Origin: Irpex lacteus | Taxonomy: Eukaryota > Basidiomycota > Agaricomycetes > Polyporales > Irpicaceae | DNA: 64,000 nt | NCBI GenBank assembly: GCA_001986395.2 | Contig: MQVO02000011.1 | Coordinates: 372,001-436,000 of the forward strand | Direction: 5' to 3' | Translations under genes and position numbers: made by a program | Shown here: piece after piece, positions 24,831 through 36,517 of the stretch | Layout of the letters: each line of letters begins with the position of its first letter | Position numbering within the stretch: the first letter of the stretch is position 1 | The notes under the pieces: model-generated | What the model saw: the letters and a program-made list of their open reading frames with translations, nothing else | Told to the model about the DNA's origin: nothing | Database searches by the model: none

Positions 24831-27800
24831 TCATGAGGCTTGCTTGTTCCTGAAACGGAGGAGAGGTGCAAGCCCAGACAGCGCGCAGGCCTTCTTGAGG
24901 AAGTCATGCTAAACCGAAGAGAAGAATTAGACCGGGAAGCTAGTACACAACGGATGCGAGCGTACCTCAAGAAGCTCAGCAGCCGTCGCTCGGCTCTTAA
25001 CATCCACACACAAACACACGCTCAAGAAGCCCTTCAGCTCCCTACTCAACGCCTCCGGCTTTTTCAGCGTCGGCGTCCCGTTCGTCGCGATGAGATAGAG
25101 AGCCTTCAGAGGCTCCTCATCGAGGTACGGCGGCTCGTTCTCGATCATCTCGATAGCCATGATACCGAGAGACCAGATGTCGACCTTGGCGCCGTATTCC
25201 TTTTGCTTGACGACCTCTGGAGCCATCCAGTACGGTGTGCCCACCATCGTTGCTCGCTTGGATTTTTGGTCGGTGAGCTTCGCGCAGAAACCGAAATCGG
25301 CTACATAGACAAGTCAGAATTTCACTTCTAAAAGCTAGTTGAGTGAATACGTACTGATCTTGACGTGCCCTTGCGCATCGAGAAGGACGTTGTCGGACTT
25401 GATGTCACGGTGAATGATAGACTGGCTATGCAGATGTCCGAGACCTTTGCACGTCTACAACAGCATACAATCAGCAACGCACCCTGCGCAAGTCGTCCTC
25501 AACACATACCTCAAGACAGATGCTGGAGATCTGATCCTCCTCGAGCGTGTTGTTCTCGATGATGTCAGTCAGCGCACCTCCCTCCATGTACTCCATGACC
25601 ACCCAGAGCTCGTTATTGCGAACCAGGTAAGACTCGAGGAAGTTGACGATGTTGGGGTGCTGCGACTCCTTCATGACCAAGATCTCGTTGACGATGAGCT
25701 CCTTTCGAGGTTGGTTCGACAAGTCCATCTCCTTGATGGCGACTTTCTTGCCGGTCGCAAGGATCTTCGCGACATAGACATGACCAGACGCACTAACAGG
25801 ACACTCAGCTTTTCTGCTTTCTGGTAGAATAAAACCAAGCCACTCACCCCTGACCGACCTTCCGAATCTTGCTGTACAGCTGCTTAGGATCGTCCTGGCT
25901 AACGACACTCCTCAGCTTATCCATAATCTGTCCCTCCGTCATCGTGCTGATCCTCTTCTCATGCACCTTCGGCTTCTCGAGAGCAGCCGCGGCAGCAGCA
26001 ACACCTCCGCCCTCCTCCTTCTCAGCAGTAACCTGCACCGTCGGCGGTGCCGGAGGGGCATTCGTAGGAATAGGCTTCTTTGGTTGCAGAGGCTTCACAG
26101 GTGGTGGTCCAGCGGTGGCGCCAGCAGGCCCGTTAGCAGGTTGCGTGGCGGGCAGGGTATTCGCAGGCGCAGACTTGGCGGGGACGATATTAGGACGAGG
26201 GCCTTGAGGGAGGGCCTTGTCGGTGTTGAGCGAGTCCTTGCGTAAGGGAGTCTCAAGACCTGGTGGCTTGGCAGTTTGCGTCTCAGTGGGTGGGCCCTGT
26301 GCCTTCGCTCGTTGACGCAAATCAGCTGAGCTCGGCGTATGGTCGGGAAGTGGAGGCTTCGACCCATTGGGAGCAGCAGGTGCTGGCCGGTTGGCGGTGA
26401 GTAGTGGCCTCGGAGGTGCAGGACGGGACGCTTGTAGAGAACCAGGGCCTAGTTGACCGAGACCTGGACGGCCGTTCTGACCAGCTGAGGAGATGGTGTT
26501 CGCATATTGGGCGTGCGAGCCGTTGACGAGCTCAGCTGCACGAGCGAGAGCAGCACTCGACGACAATTGGGTGCCGTTCTCACCATTCAATCCGGCAGGT
26601 GCGGAATCCTGTCTCTTGACGGACGGCCGGTCGAGGGAGGTTTTGCCCGTGGCACTGGCGCCACCGAGCCCAGTACCAGCGCCGAAACGAGGTGTGCTGG
26701 AATCCGGATACGGGGAGAGTGTGGTTTGGCTTCCGCCGTATTGAGAGCCAGCAAGGGTAGAGCTACCAGCCGTGATCGTCGAGGCACCGCGGGTGCTCAC
26801 TCCCCCAAATCCTATCTCCTCCATCTCGCGCTTCTGGTGATCAGTGTAGAATTCCAACACGTCCAATACAGCCTGTGGATCTCTGGCGTAGTCCTCACGA
26901 GTGATTGCGGACTTTGTTAATAGCTTGCTCCATGCATCTGGGAGACCCTGGCTTCCGGTTTCAGAGGGGGAGATAGCATAAGAGCAGTATACTTACCGTG
27001 AAAGCACCGGAGACGGGATCAAATCCAACATGCACTTTGTGCTGGAAATTTGTAGGGTTACTCACGCCCATCAAAGGGCTGCGCGAATAAATGTCATCTT
27101 GCCACCCATAAAGCTCTTCGTCGCTCTTGAGCGAGAAGAACATGCGTTTATCTTTCGTTTCGAGCAAGAGGCAATATGGCTTGAGGTCTGTACGTTCGAT
27201 GTTGGCAATATCGCCGAGATTGACAATGTTCTGTGGCTGTGTAGAATTCTGGCATTGAGGTTAGTTCAGGCCGTATGTGTGGCATTGTCCCGTGAAAGAA
27301 GGGCGACTGCTCGCGAAGAAGGGAAAGACGTTCGCGACGGTGTCGAGTTCGCTCAGCGTGGATCAGACAAATACCAGCGAGTCTAACCCCGCCGTCGCAC
27401 CGCGCGACGGTGCCTAGGAACAAACCCAGCCATGGTCCTGTCCGAACCTCGATCTCCGTGCGAAGCATCATCATGTCCATGATTGATTGGACCAAGTCGC
27501 CTTCAAGAATGCGGGAAACCTGGAAATAAAAGAAAACCGTGGACACACCTCGCTCTTGTGTATTGACAACGTCTGCTCCTTCAACACCAGCCATTTAGGT
27601 CGCCACAGCCAGCTAACCAGACCATCCTCCTTGATGCTGACCACGCCGCAACGTACAATGTTCGAGGCAGACATATGCTCTGAGGCCCTATCTGGCGACC
27701 CGCCGACGCCTGTGTATGAGGAGTAGGACGAGCTGGCGGGTGATGAGGGACCAACGGAGAAGGACGTGTAGCCGGACTGGGCAAGCACGTTCTGTACGTC

Positions 27801-27866
27801 GCGGTTAGGGGCTGGAGGAGCCGGTCTAGAAGGTGTCAAAGATGCCGACACTTGATTGAAGGCCAT
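24831..27866 (-). CDS. CLA4: p21-activated protein kinase, CLA4 type
   Basis: Seven exons (27866-27549, 27248-26997, 26947-25848, 25792-25510, 25454-25355, 25300-24966, 24908-24831) encode 821 residues. A PH domain (about residues 65-155) is followed immediately by a CRIB motif ([20 protein letters not shown], about 170-189), a long Pro/Ala-rich linker, and a Ste20-family kinase from about 550. Catalytic landmarks are GQGASG, K577 (VAIK), HRDIKSDN with D668, DFG at 686-688 and [11 protein letters not shown] plus CRIB plus kinase defines Cla4-type PAKs, Cdc42 effectors acting in polarity, septation and pheromone-related morphogenesis at the cell cortex. The first intron (27548-27249, 300 nt) is about five times the usual length, interrupts the PH domain and is open throughout in one frame. 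Confidence 0.95.
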
Positions 27867-28504
27867 GGCGAAGAGACTTTAGCGAGATCAGGTTCGGATA
27901 CAAAGCAGATGTTTGAGGGTGGTTGGCCGTGTGTATGTGGAATGTGTCGTATCAGACTTGCTGAGCGACGTCGTGAGTCGGAGGCCCTGCGCTGTGCGTT
28001 GTGTCCCGCTTGTGGGTGTCGAAGGTGGTCGTCGTGGTTGTCGACGACGAAACGAAAGGAGGCCCTTGTTTGAGGCCACTGTCTACAATCCGTAATCGGA
28101 ACTAGCCGAACATGGCAACCATGATCAATCAGCCTGCTACACTGCTTCAATACTTGAAAGGGTCTGAAAGATGTACGCACTCGAGGGGATTGATATAGCA
28201 CTTGAAGTCGGCGGGATGTGCGCGCACCTCTCGACGACTCGGACGACGAGACTCCTGGCGAGTGCGATCGATGACCGACGTCTTTCCATTTTCGGCATTG
28301 ATGCGCTTATTGTCGCATCACGTGTGCGTCAAGGCGGGGAAATGCGCCTCCCGAGTCCAGCTCGTCTTTCCTTCCGTCCTCCACCTCGCTGACATCTGAT
28401 CTGAAACATCACTTTCCTGTCTAACCTTTACAGCCAGCTCAGGTGTGTTTGATGAGTGTCACCCCAATTGTCTAGCTGATTTTGGTCGAATTGGTTTGAA
28501 GGAC
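27867..28504. other. Divergent promoter region
   Basis: This lies between the CLA4-type kinase (-) and SDHAF4 (+). Frames at 27836-28201 (-) and 27852-28399 (+) are mutually antisense and unsupported. A run of C/T and AC-rich sequence precedes the SDHAF4 start. Confidence 0.5.
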
Positions 28505-28915
28505 ATGACGGCCGCCACTCTCATCAACACCGCCCGATGCTCGTTTGCACGACAGAGTAGCAATGGAGTGTGCAAACTAGCACCTCTCGTGGTGAAGCGG
28601 AACATGTCCTCCGCGGACTCAAGAAACCCTCTCAACCGACCCTCTCCTCCTCCACTTCCTCGAGAAGCCCAGCGAGAGTTCGAGGACCTCGTGCGCAAAG
28701 CACAAGCCCCTCTCTCGCAAGCTTCTTCGAATCGTGCACTAGCTGAAGCTGACTTAGCTATGCATCCGGATGCCCGAGCTCCCGTCCAGCCCGAGTTCGT
28801 AGGCGAAGTGAACCCAGCTACGGGTGAGACTGGTGGTCCGAAGATTGAGCCTGTCAAGAAGTGGATCGAAGGGGACGGAGACTGGAGCTTCAAGGGAAGA
28901 GTGTCGGACTTCTGA
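28505..28915 (+). CDS. SDHAF4: Succinate dehydrogenase assembly factor 4
   Basis: A single exon of 136 residues. The C-terminal block GEVNPATGETGGPK ... GDWSFKGRVSDF is the DUF1674 signature of SDHAF4/Sdh8. This mitochondrial chaperone binds flavinylated SdhA before complex II assembly and limits oxidant damage. The N-terminus from the chosen ATG (MTAATLINTARCSFARQSSNG) is Arg/Ser/Ala-rich without acidic residues, as a matrix-targeting presequence should be. An upstream in-frame start at 28445 would prepend an acidic Cys-containing segment and is less likely. Confidence 0.9.
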   Translation: MTAATLINTARCSFARQSSNGVCKLAPLVVKRNMSSADSRNPLNRPSPPPLPREAQREFEDLVRKAQAPLSQASSNRALAEADLAMHPDARAPVQPEFVGEVNPATGETGGPKIEPVKKWIEGDGDWSFKGRVSDF

Positions 28916-30352
28916 GACTACGTACTCCCATGTCAGGCAACTCGCTTATGGGCGACGGCTTGGCGCAGATATGCTGGTTGGTGACTTCATACTGCAGCAG
29001 TAGTAAGCCGCGGCTATGCGGTCGGTCTATGTTGTCGCTCACTTTCTATGCAACGGCCCTTGGAAACCTGAAGATGTTTGCTTTCTGTAGCGCTTCTTGA
29101 GTACTCGTACCGTTGCTTAAGTATTGTAAGTACGTCTCGTGTACATTATGTTGGTTACCAACTCATTATTTCAACTGCGTAGACGAACGTCAAAGGCGGG
29201 CGGTGATGTAGCCAGCGATTCAGTGCGTCATCTTACGATGTCGAGGCTTTAGCAATAAGTACTCGGGCTACTGCTGCATTCGTTCAAATATCACGGAGCT
29301 TCGTGTCATACTAAGCTTCCATGCTCATGAGTGATTTTGTGGATGTGTACTCTGCTACACGGCATGGAAGGTACGTCGCAAGTGTTCTGAGATTTTGTCC
29401 TTATCAAGTTACCGCTGTACGTCCGTTCAAAGTGATTGCTATCCCAGTGTTGCTGCAATGCTAACCGTTCCTTGCCATAGAGGTTAAAGCTCCGCCGTAC
29501 TGTTCAGTCACTCGAATGGGGTTCAAACGACATTTCAACGATCCGTGCAGTCTCGTTCTTGATCAACGTTCAACGCTAGCCGACTTATAACGCGCTTTGA
29601 ACGAGCGTCCCCTTCAAGCCTGTTCACAAAACCGTCGTGGTGCTAGTACTACCGTCCGCTCAGAGCGCCACCATATTTCGGCGCATATCTCGGGGCCTAC
29701 TCCGATGCTTTGTCTTTGCTCGTTGCCACTGATGTGAATACCTTTCAATGCCGAGATTCCCACAAATCTAACGACAAACACGTTCCATGCATAGCCTTGA
29801 ATTGCCACCCGACATCGGTGGAAGCCCGCCACATACCTTCCCATGAAATTGTCTCCGCTTTCCGCCACAATGGTATGTCGCCACCAATTCTCTACTCTCT
29901 CTCGACGTGTGCCTGGCCATGCCGACGAGAAACTGTACTGATTATCCTGCAGAACGGTACGTGATTTTTGTCTGCTGCGCAGTACACGATCGTAACTGAT
30001 CAGATAAAAATTATCGTCAACAGTTTCTTACTTTGGTCTAGATCGGCACTCATGCCGAGTAAGCAAGCTAATAATAGCCTTGTAATACTTACTACAGATA
30101 AGCGCCAGCTGTCCTTGAAGTGAGTTATTTTGGGCAGGTGTAGACCTGACCGGGAGGGAGAAGAGTGGCAGGCAAGCGACGAATCGCAACAGCGCAGCAC
30201 TGTTCCGGCTATCCGTGGGTATTCGATGACCTGACGGTGTACTGCGTGCTCGTCTCCAACGTACGTTGCTCCCAACTACATCCCCCTCACTGTCACTCTC
30301 GTCCCCCTCACCACCCCTCTCGTCCCGGAAAGTCACTCGTTAATCCCCACCC
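28916..30352. other. Intergenic, no supported gene
   Basis: Open frames near 29614-29964 on both strands overlap and carry no recognisable motif. The last 80 bases before 30353 are C-rich (CCCCTCAC repeats), probably the leader of the GH79 gene. Confidence 0.5.
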
Positions 30353-32984
30353 ATGACCCCTCTGTCGTGGGCGATCACTGGTATCGCCAGCGTGCTGGTG
30401 CACGCAGCACAGGTCCATGGATCCGTCACTGTCTACGGTAATAATGGAATGCAGCAGCCCGTCGGCACAGACACTGCGTCTGCAGCGTCCGCCACTAACT
30501 CAAGTATCCCGCAGTGGCTTGCGGACATGCCGGCATTCAACAGCGTCGTCTTGCAAGCTCCTGCGATACCCTCGCCGGCACCAAGTACTCAGTTCACGCT
30601 TAACCTCCAAGCTACTACAGCGCAGGTGCCAGGTATCTCGAAACAGCAGAATGGGACGTTCCTTGGGTTCTCGATCGAAATGAGTGTTGCCACACAAGTC
30701 AGTGAGTACCAAATTTCTTCCTGATATCCGGCTAGTTGTGCTAAAGCTCCTGCGTAGTCGGAGTCAACGCGTGCGTTTAACTGCTATACGCTAAGATAGA
30801 CTAATCCCGACTCGCGAGTATAGCTCATATCTACAGGTCCCCTTCTTGAACTTGATGGCGCTGTTGGCACAGCGAGGCGGTACAGTACCTGTGCGTGTAG
30901 GAGGAAACACGCAGGAGTTCGCCACACTCGTGGACAGCATCCCCGATGGGAAAGCCCTCGAGAAGGACAAGGAAGACACCTCGAACCCCGTACGTCGGGC
31001 TGCTCGCTCTCCGTTGACATGGTACTGATAGAATTACAGACGGCAACGCCGAACCTCGTTTTCACGTCGGAGATCATCTACATGCTCAACAACGTGTCTT
31101 CTCTTGTGGGAGTCAAGTGGTACCTCGGTGCGAACTTCTCAGACACGAGGGAAACGGAAGTGTGACTGATTGCGTCATTCTCGCAGGTATTCCGTTCAAC
31201 GATACATCGAACTTGCGACTGGGCATAGCACAGGCTGGAGAGGCCATCCTAGGCTCCAACCTACTCGGCTTCCAGCTTGGGAACGAGCCCGATCTATATG
31301 TCAGGTAAGCGCACACTGATGATCCTCGCCGCCAATAAACGTTTCTTACATGCATGATACAGCCACGGACATCGTCCTGCAGACTGGAATCAAACTAACT
31401 ATTTCGAAGAGTTTGGCACCGTCATCCAAGCACTCGCCAACGAGGGTAGCAGCGTTCCCGTTCGCAACAACCTGATCGCACCGAGTGTCAGTGGAACCTG
31501 GACGCCAGAAAGTGTCTTCGACACCGGATTCGTCACGGCTTATACGGGTTCCCTTGGTGCTCTCGCCGTTGAACAGTGAGTGTAAAATCGTCTCGCAGCT
31601 TGTATAATCTATATTGAACCTCAAGAACCTCCTCAGTTATCCCGATAACAACTGTGCGGCCGCTTTCCCAGGATCCACCAGTGCCGCGCCTGTCGTTCCC
31701 CAGGATGTCTTCCCGGATTACCTGAGCCACAACGCCGGCAACAGCATTGTCTCCGCTTACCTCGACGCCTCTGCGGTTGCCCTTGCAGCTGGCAAGCCGT
31801 TCATCATGTTCGAGACGAACACTGCATCGTGTGGTGGTTTCCCGGGTCTCTCTGATTCGTTCGGTGCTGCGCTGTGGGGCGTCGACTATGGGATGATCAT
31901 GGCGTTCAACAACTTCTCGCAGGCTTTATTACATGTTGGAGGGGTGTCAGATACGTACAACGTGAGTTAAAATGCGTTTCGCACGAGATCATTCTCTAAC
32001 TACCTCGCATTCCCAGCCATTCACACGTATGTCTCACGGCCTGCTACCCATGGCTCCTCTATATTGAATTTACATTCTACAGCACCTCCGACCAATATCA
32101 GTACCACGAAGGCGTGGACCGTCGGACCGATCTTCTACTCATCCATCGTCGTCGCAGAGGCTCTTGGCCCCACCGGCACCGCCCAAGTCTTCGATCTCGG
32201 TGCCAACGGCAACAACATCTACACACCAGGATACGCTATCTATGAGAATGGCAACCTCGCGAGAGTCCTGTTGGTCAACTTTGTTACGGATGCCACTGGT
32301 GCGAGCACGTACACGGCTACGCTCACCTTCCCTGGAGGCACCGTACCTGGTTCAGTTTCTGTCAAGTAAGTCGAATTCGTACAGCCACGTACTCAAGGAA
32401 TTTACAAGCATTTCTTCTTAGATATCTCCAGGCGCCGTCTGTTGCAGAGAAGGAGAATATCACATGGGCGGGACAGGTAGGTTATAGTTTATTCTTTCGC
32501 ATCCCCGTTGACTGATGGATATTCTCCAGACGTTTGGTGGCAAGTTTGAATCAGGTATGACTGAGAAAACTAACCGCTTTTCAGCACTACTTACTAACAT
32601 CTCGCCGCAGACGGCCGCCTGAAGGGCAACGAGAGCATCACCACCATCCAATGTGATTCAGGCGCAGGAACCTGTGCGATCCCAGTCCCCGCACCAGCAG
32701 TCGCACTCGTCTTCCTCACCGACTCTTCACTTCAAGACGTCTCGGCATCCACTACCCAAACCTTCTCAACAACTGCCGTGACGAAGAAAGCCAACACCGC
32801 GACGATCGACTCGGCAGCTCTCGCCACCTCGAACGGAAACACCGGCGCCGATCGACAGAAACTTGGTAGTACGAGTAAGGGCAGTAGTGGCGCGTCGAGT
32901 ATGATGCCTGCGGCCCCTACTATGCTTGTCTTGGCGGTAACTGGAGCCGTCAGCGCATTCCTCACTCTTGGACGAAGACGGTGA
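30353..32984 (+). CDS. GH79 family glycoside hydrolase, copy 1, probably GPI-anchored
   Basis: Twelve exons (30353-30701, 30758-30770, 30824-30989, 31040-31127, 31187-31304, 31363-31575, 31637-31961, 32017-32026, 32083-32365, 32422-32476, 32530-32554, 32611-32984) encode 672 residues. A signal peptide is followed by a TIM barrel with VPVRVGGNTQE, GFQLGNEPDLY (predicted acid/base E239) and IMFETNTASCGGFPG (predicted nucleophile E375), the hallmarks of fungal GH79 (beta-glucuronidase-like enzymes acting on plant or arabinogalactan glucuronides). A C-terminal beta domain, a Ser/Thr/Gly-rich stretch and a hydrophobic tail ending LGRRR suggest GPI or membrane attachment. Exons 2 (13 nt) and 8 (10 nt) are micro-exons required by frame. 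The gene faces copy 2 tail to tail. Confidence 0.9.
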
Positions 32985-33458
32985 TACGTTCGGCGTTGGC
33001 CTATGGGGGGAGATCTAGAGGGGGTTGCTGGACGATCTCGCAGACATTGATATTTGTCGCTACACACTGGACAGACATCCATTTTTCCTATACCTGCTTC
33101 ATTTTGCTATTCTCATGCTTTGCTGACCGCTATTCAATGGATTGTACAGAACTGCAACCCGACCTAGACTTCCGTATAATAAATGCGCGATCGGGGACGA
33201 GTGGTATAGGCCCCTAATTTATTCATAGTCACTGACGCTACGGCCTTTTCAGCTCGTTTACGTAGTATGGAGCAATGTTCGAATAGACAGTAAGTAATGC
33301 AATACATCGTATAAGGTATCAAAGATGACTAAAAGAGGAGTCCAGAAACGAAACAATAGATGCTCTGCAACCTCGAACGTTGCGTCGCCTATGCAAATGC
33401 GAGGATCCGTAGTGTCCATGCACAGTACTAGTGGTGGCGGTCGGTACGTCCAACCTAT
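32985..33458. other. Convergent spacer between the GH79 copies
   Basis: This 474-base spacer separates the two facing GH79 stop codons and should contain both 3' UTRs. No additional gene is seen. Confidence 0.5.
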
Positions 33459-36267
33459 CTACGACGACAGAGCTCTCATAACGAAGAATGCACCAAACAG
33501 CGCCGTGAAGAGGATGGTCATGCCAGGCGCAACACCAGCAGCTTTGCCTGCACCGCTGCTTCCTTTACTGGTGCTTCCCAGCGAAGACCTGTCCTTCCCG
33601 GAGTGGCCGTTCGAGTTAGCGACCATAGAGGCGTCGACTATGGCAGTGTTCGCTGTCTTCGTCACGGCGGTGGTGGAGAATGTCTGAGTGGTGGTCGCCT
33701 CGGAGCTGGCGGCTGCGTCGTCAGAGAGCATGACCAGTGCAAAGCCGGGCGCGGGGACGTGGATTGTGCAGGTCTGCGCGGTGGTGTCGCACTGCACAGT
33801 TTGCACTTGCTCATCACCGAGCAAACGTCCGTCGGTCTCAAACTGACCGCCGAAAGTCTGTTACATCACCCGTTAGCGACAAGCGGTTAAATTAGTCAGT
33901 AAGATCGCGTACCTGGCCAGCCCATGTAATGTTCGTCAACTCGGTGACAGAGTCAGCCAGGAGATACCTGAACGCTAGTTTAGCTACTGACAAACGATAC
34001 CAATGGCCACGGCTACTCACTTGACTTTCACAGATTGCGGTGTAGTGCTCGGGATACCGGATTGACCTCCACCGATTTGGATGGTGGCATCATAAGCTAC
34101 ACCACCGGCCGAAGCGGTCATGTAGTTGAACAGAGCTACACGGGCGACCTTGCCGTTCTCATAGATGGCGTAGCCGGGCGTGTTATCGTTGGCACTGTTG
34201 GCGAATAGATCGACGACTTGGGCAGTGTTACTCTTGCCGAGGACCTCTGGCATAACCATGAGCGAGTAGAAGAGAGGGCCAACAGTCCACTGGTGGAAGT
34301 AACTCTCATTGGTGGGAGCAGCTATATGAAAGTGAGTATTTTCCGGTTTCAATAATTCCATGAGTGCTCACCAGTGAAGGGCTATTAGACGGACATGATC
34401 AGCACGAAGGGCATATAAGCAAGTCATCAGGTACTCACGTTATAGTAGACGTTCTGACCACCAACGTGGAAGAGCGCGTGGCTGAAGTTGCTGTAAACCA
34501 TCTGCAAGCCATAGTCGAGACCCCACAAGGAAGCTGCGAATGCGTTACTGATACCGGGGAAACCACCACACGAAGCCGTGTTCGTTTCGAACATGATGAA
34601 GGGCTTCTTGTACTGCTGGGCCAACGTCGTGGAGTTCAACAGATCCCTGACAATACCAATACCACTCTGGTGTGTCAAGTAGGCTGGGAGCATATCTTGA
34701 GGATTGACCGGATTGCCGAGCCCTTGGTAGTGGGCGGCGCAATTGTCCGCAGGATACCTACAACAGTACGTCAGCATAGATCCGCGCCATCCTGTTGCGA
34801 CACTGCACTCACCTTTCGACGCTTAACGCGCTCAGTACACTTTGATATGTGTCCAAGAAACCGGTATCCCAGATCTGCTGCATAGTCCAATCGGCCAAGG
34901 CCAAGCTGGGACCGATGAGGTTGGTCTTGTTCTGCACATTGCCGTTGTTGTTCCACGCATCTCTCCACAGCCCGAATTCCGTGGCGTATGACTGAGGACC
35001 GTAGTCCTGTGGACGATGCCCGTGTCTATCGAAGCGTTACTTCAGGTCAAGGACGAACAGAACAAGGATCTGCTTTACCTGGCGTAAAGATCGGGTTCGT
35101 TTCCAACTTGGAATCCTATGATTCGATTGCCGATGATACGCTCACCGTGCTCGACGATATCCATGTGGATGTTCTCGGTATTGTTGAATGGGACACCTGG
35201 ATGGCAGAGGTTAGCTTGTGCGAAGCTGAATTGATTGTGTCGCTTTACCTAAGAACCAGTTTATGGGCAAGAAGTCGGAGATATTCGCCATCATGTACAG
35301 CAGGTCTTCGGTGTAAACAAGTGTCGGAGTGTTTGTCTATCTGGATGTGAGTGACATTTCCCCAAGTCTAGCAATCGCTTACGCACCGGATTTCCAGTAT
35401 CCACATTCTCCTTTCCGAGTATTCCACCGTTTGGTGTCTGATCCACGAGCGTAGCATAGTCCTGGGTGTTACCGCCCACACGAATGACAACCTCACCCGA
35501 GCGCTCGGCGAGTAAGGCCATGAAGTTCAGGAAGGGTACGTTGATATGACCGCTACGTAAATACTGTGTCAGAATTTGAATATTCGTAGATATTCGCAAG
35601 CTTACCTGTCCTTTCCCACTGAGACACAGCACAGAGAAGGTTAGCATGTATTCGAAGAACGGCATGTCTTCTACCCAAAGAGGCATTTGCCAGTGCAACT
35701 AATTGTGATACGCTGTTTATTGCCCCTCTAACAGCACAACTAACTGCAGACGCAATGATCCTTGGCACCTCGCACCGTGAGCGTATGTTCAGTCTTCCAT
35801 CCCCGCTCCATTGGTCGTAGGCGCTGATTTGATCATAGCACGAGCGAAGCTCGAGAGACACCGCGTCGACCAAGAAACACTTCTGGCCGCCGGAGGCAAC
35901 CCAAAAACAAACATCCATTCATCCTGAGAGAAGTCGAGTACTCACAGATTTGATTCGTAACGGACATTTCGATCGAGAGACCAGCAAACGAGCCCTTCGT
36001 CTGGATGCTTATGCCGTTGACCATATCCGATGTTGGCATAAGGAAAATTCCGAATTGAGAAGCTGGAAGGGGGCTGGGTGCAGCTGGAGGGTTGAGTCTT
36101 GTGGGGTCGTATGCGGCGAGGCCAGTGTATGATGCCGCCGGTGCAGAGGCGTCGGTCGCGCTCGTTGATGTTGGCGACGCACCGAACGGTACTTGACTGT
36201 AGACTGTAACTGCATTTGCTGCCGTTAATGAGGCTAGAAGAATGAGAAATGAACGGATGGCCGCCAT
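33459..36267 (-). CDS. GH79 family glycoside hydrolase, copy 2, probably GPI-anchored
   Basis: Eleven exons (36267-35946, 35618-35606, 35552-35387, 35336-35249, 35196-35079, 35025-34813, 34757-34439, 34381-34372, 34321-34021, 33967-33913, 33857-33459) give 667 residues. A signal peptide (MAAIRSFLILLASLTAANA), VIRVGGNTQDYA, GFQVGNEPDLY (E230) and IMFETNTASCGGFPG (E364) mark an intact GH79 enzyme. The tail has a Ser/Gly-rich spacer and a hydrophobic end, as in copy 1. Exons 2-6, 8 and 10 have exactly the same lengths as in copy 1 (13, 166, 88, 118, 213, 10 and 55 nt). The last intron of copy 1 is absent here. The first intron is about 330 nt, unusually long. The chosen Met is the second in frame; the first (36312) would put a Ser/Thr-rich segment before the signal peptide. 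Confidence 0.9.
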
Positions 36268-36517
36268 CTTGCAGGCCGAAGAGAAAGTAGTGGACGTCGT
36301 GAACAAGAACAAGCGGATTTCGGGAGCAGTTTCATCGTTGTGAGGTGGGAAAGGGCTTAAATATTATGTAATCAACAGGATAAGCAGACTGTCCCGCCGA
36401 ATATGGGTAGACGCAAATATGGAAATAATGATGATACTCTTCTACTGCGACTGCGACTGCGCTGCTCGTCTGCTATCGTGTTCCTGGCTCTGAGCTGGTC
36501 TCATTTTTACGCTGTGT

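Noticed and set aside
27148..27594. 148-codon - strand frame as a separate gene or as coding sequence of CLA4
   Set aside because: It spans the first CLA4 intron. Joining across it with 27549 and 27248 gives the expected continuous PH domain, so the frame is intronic.
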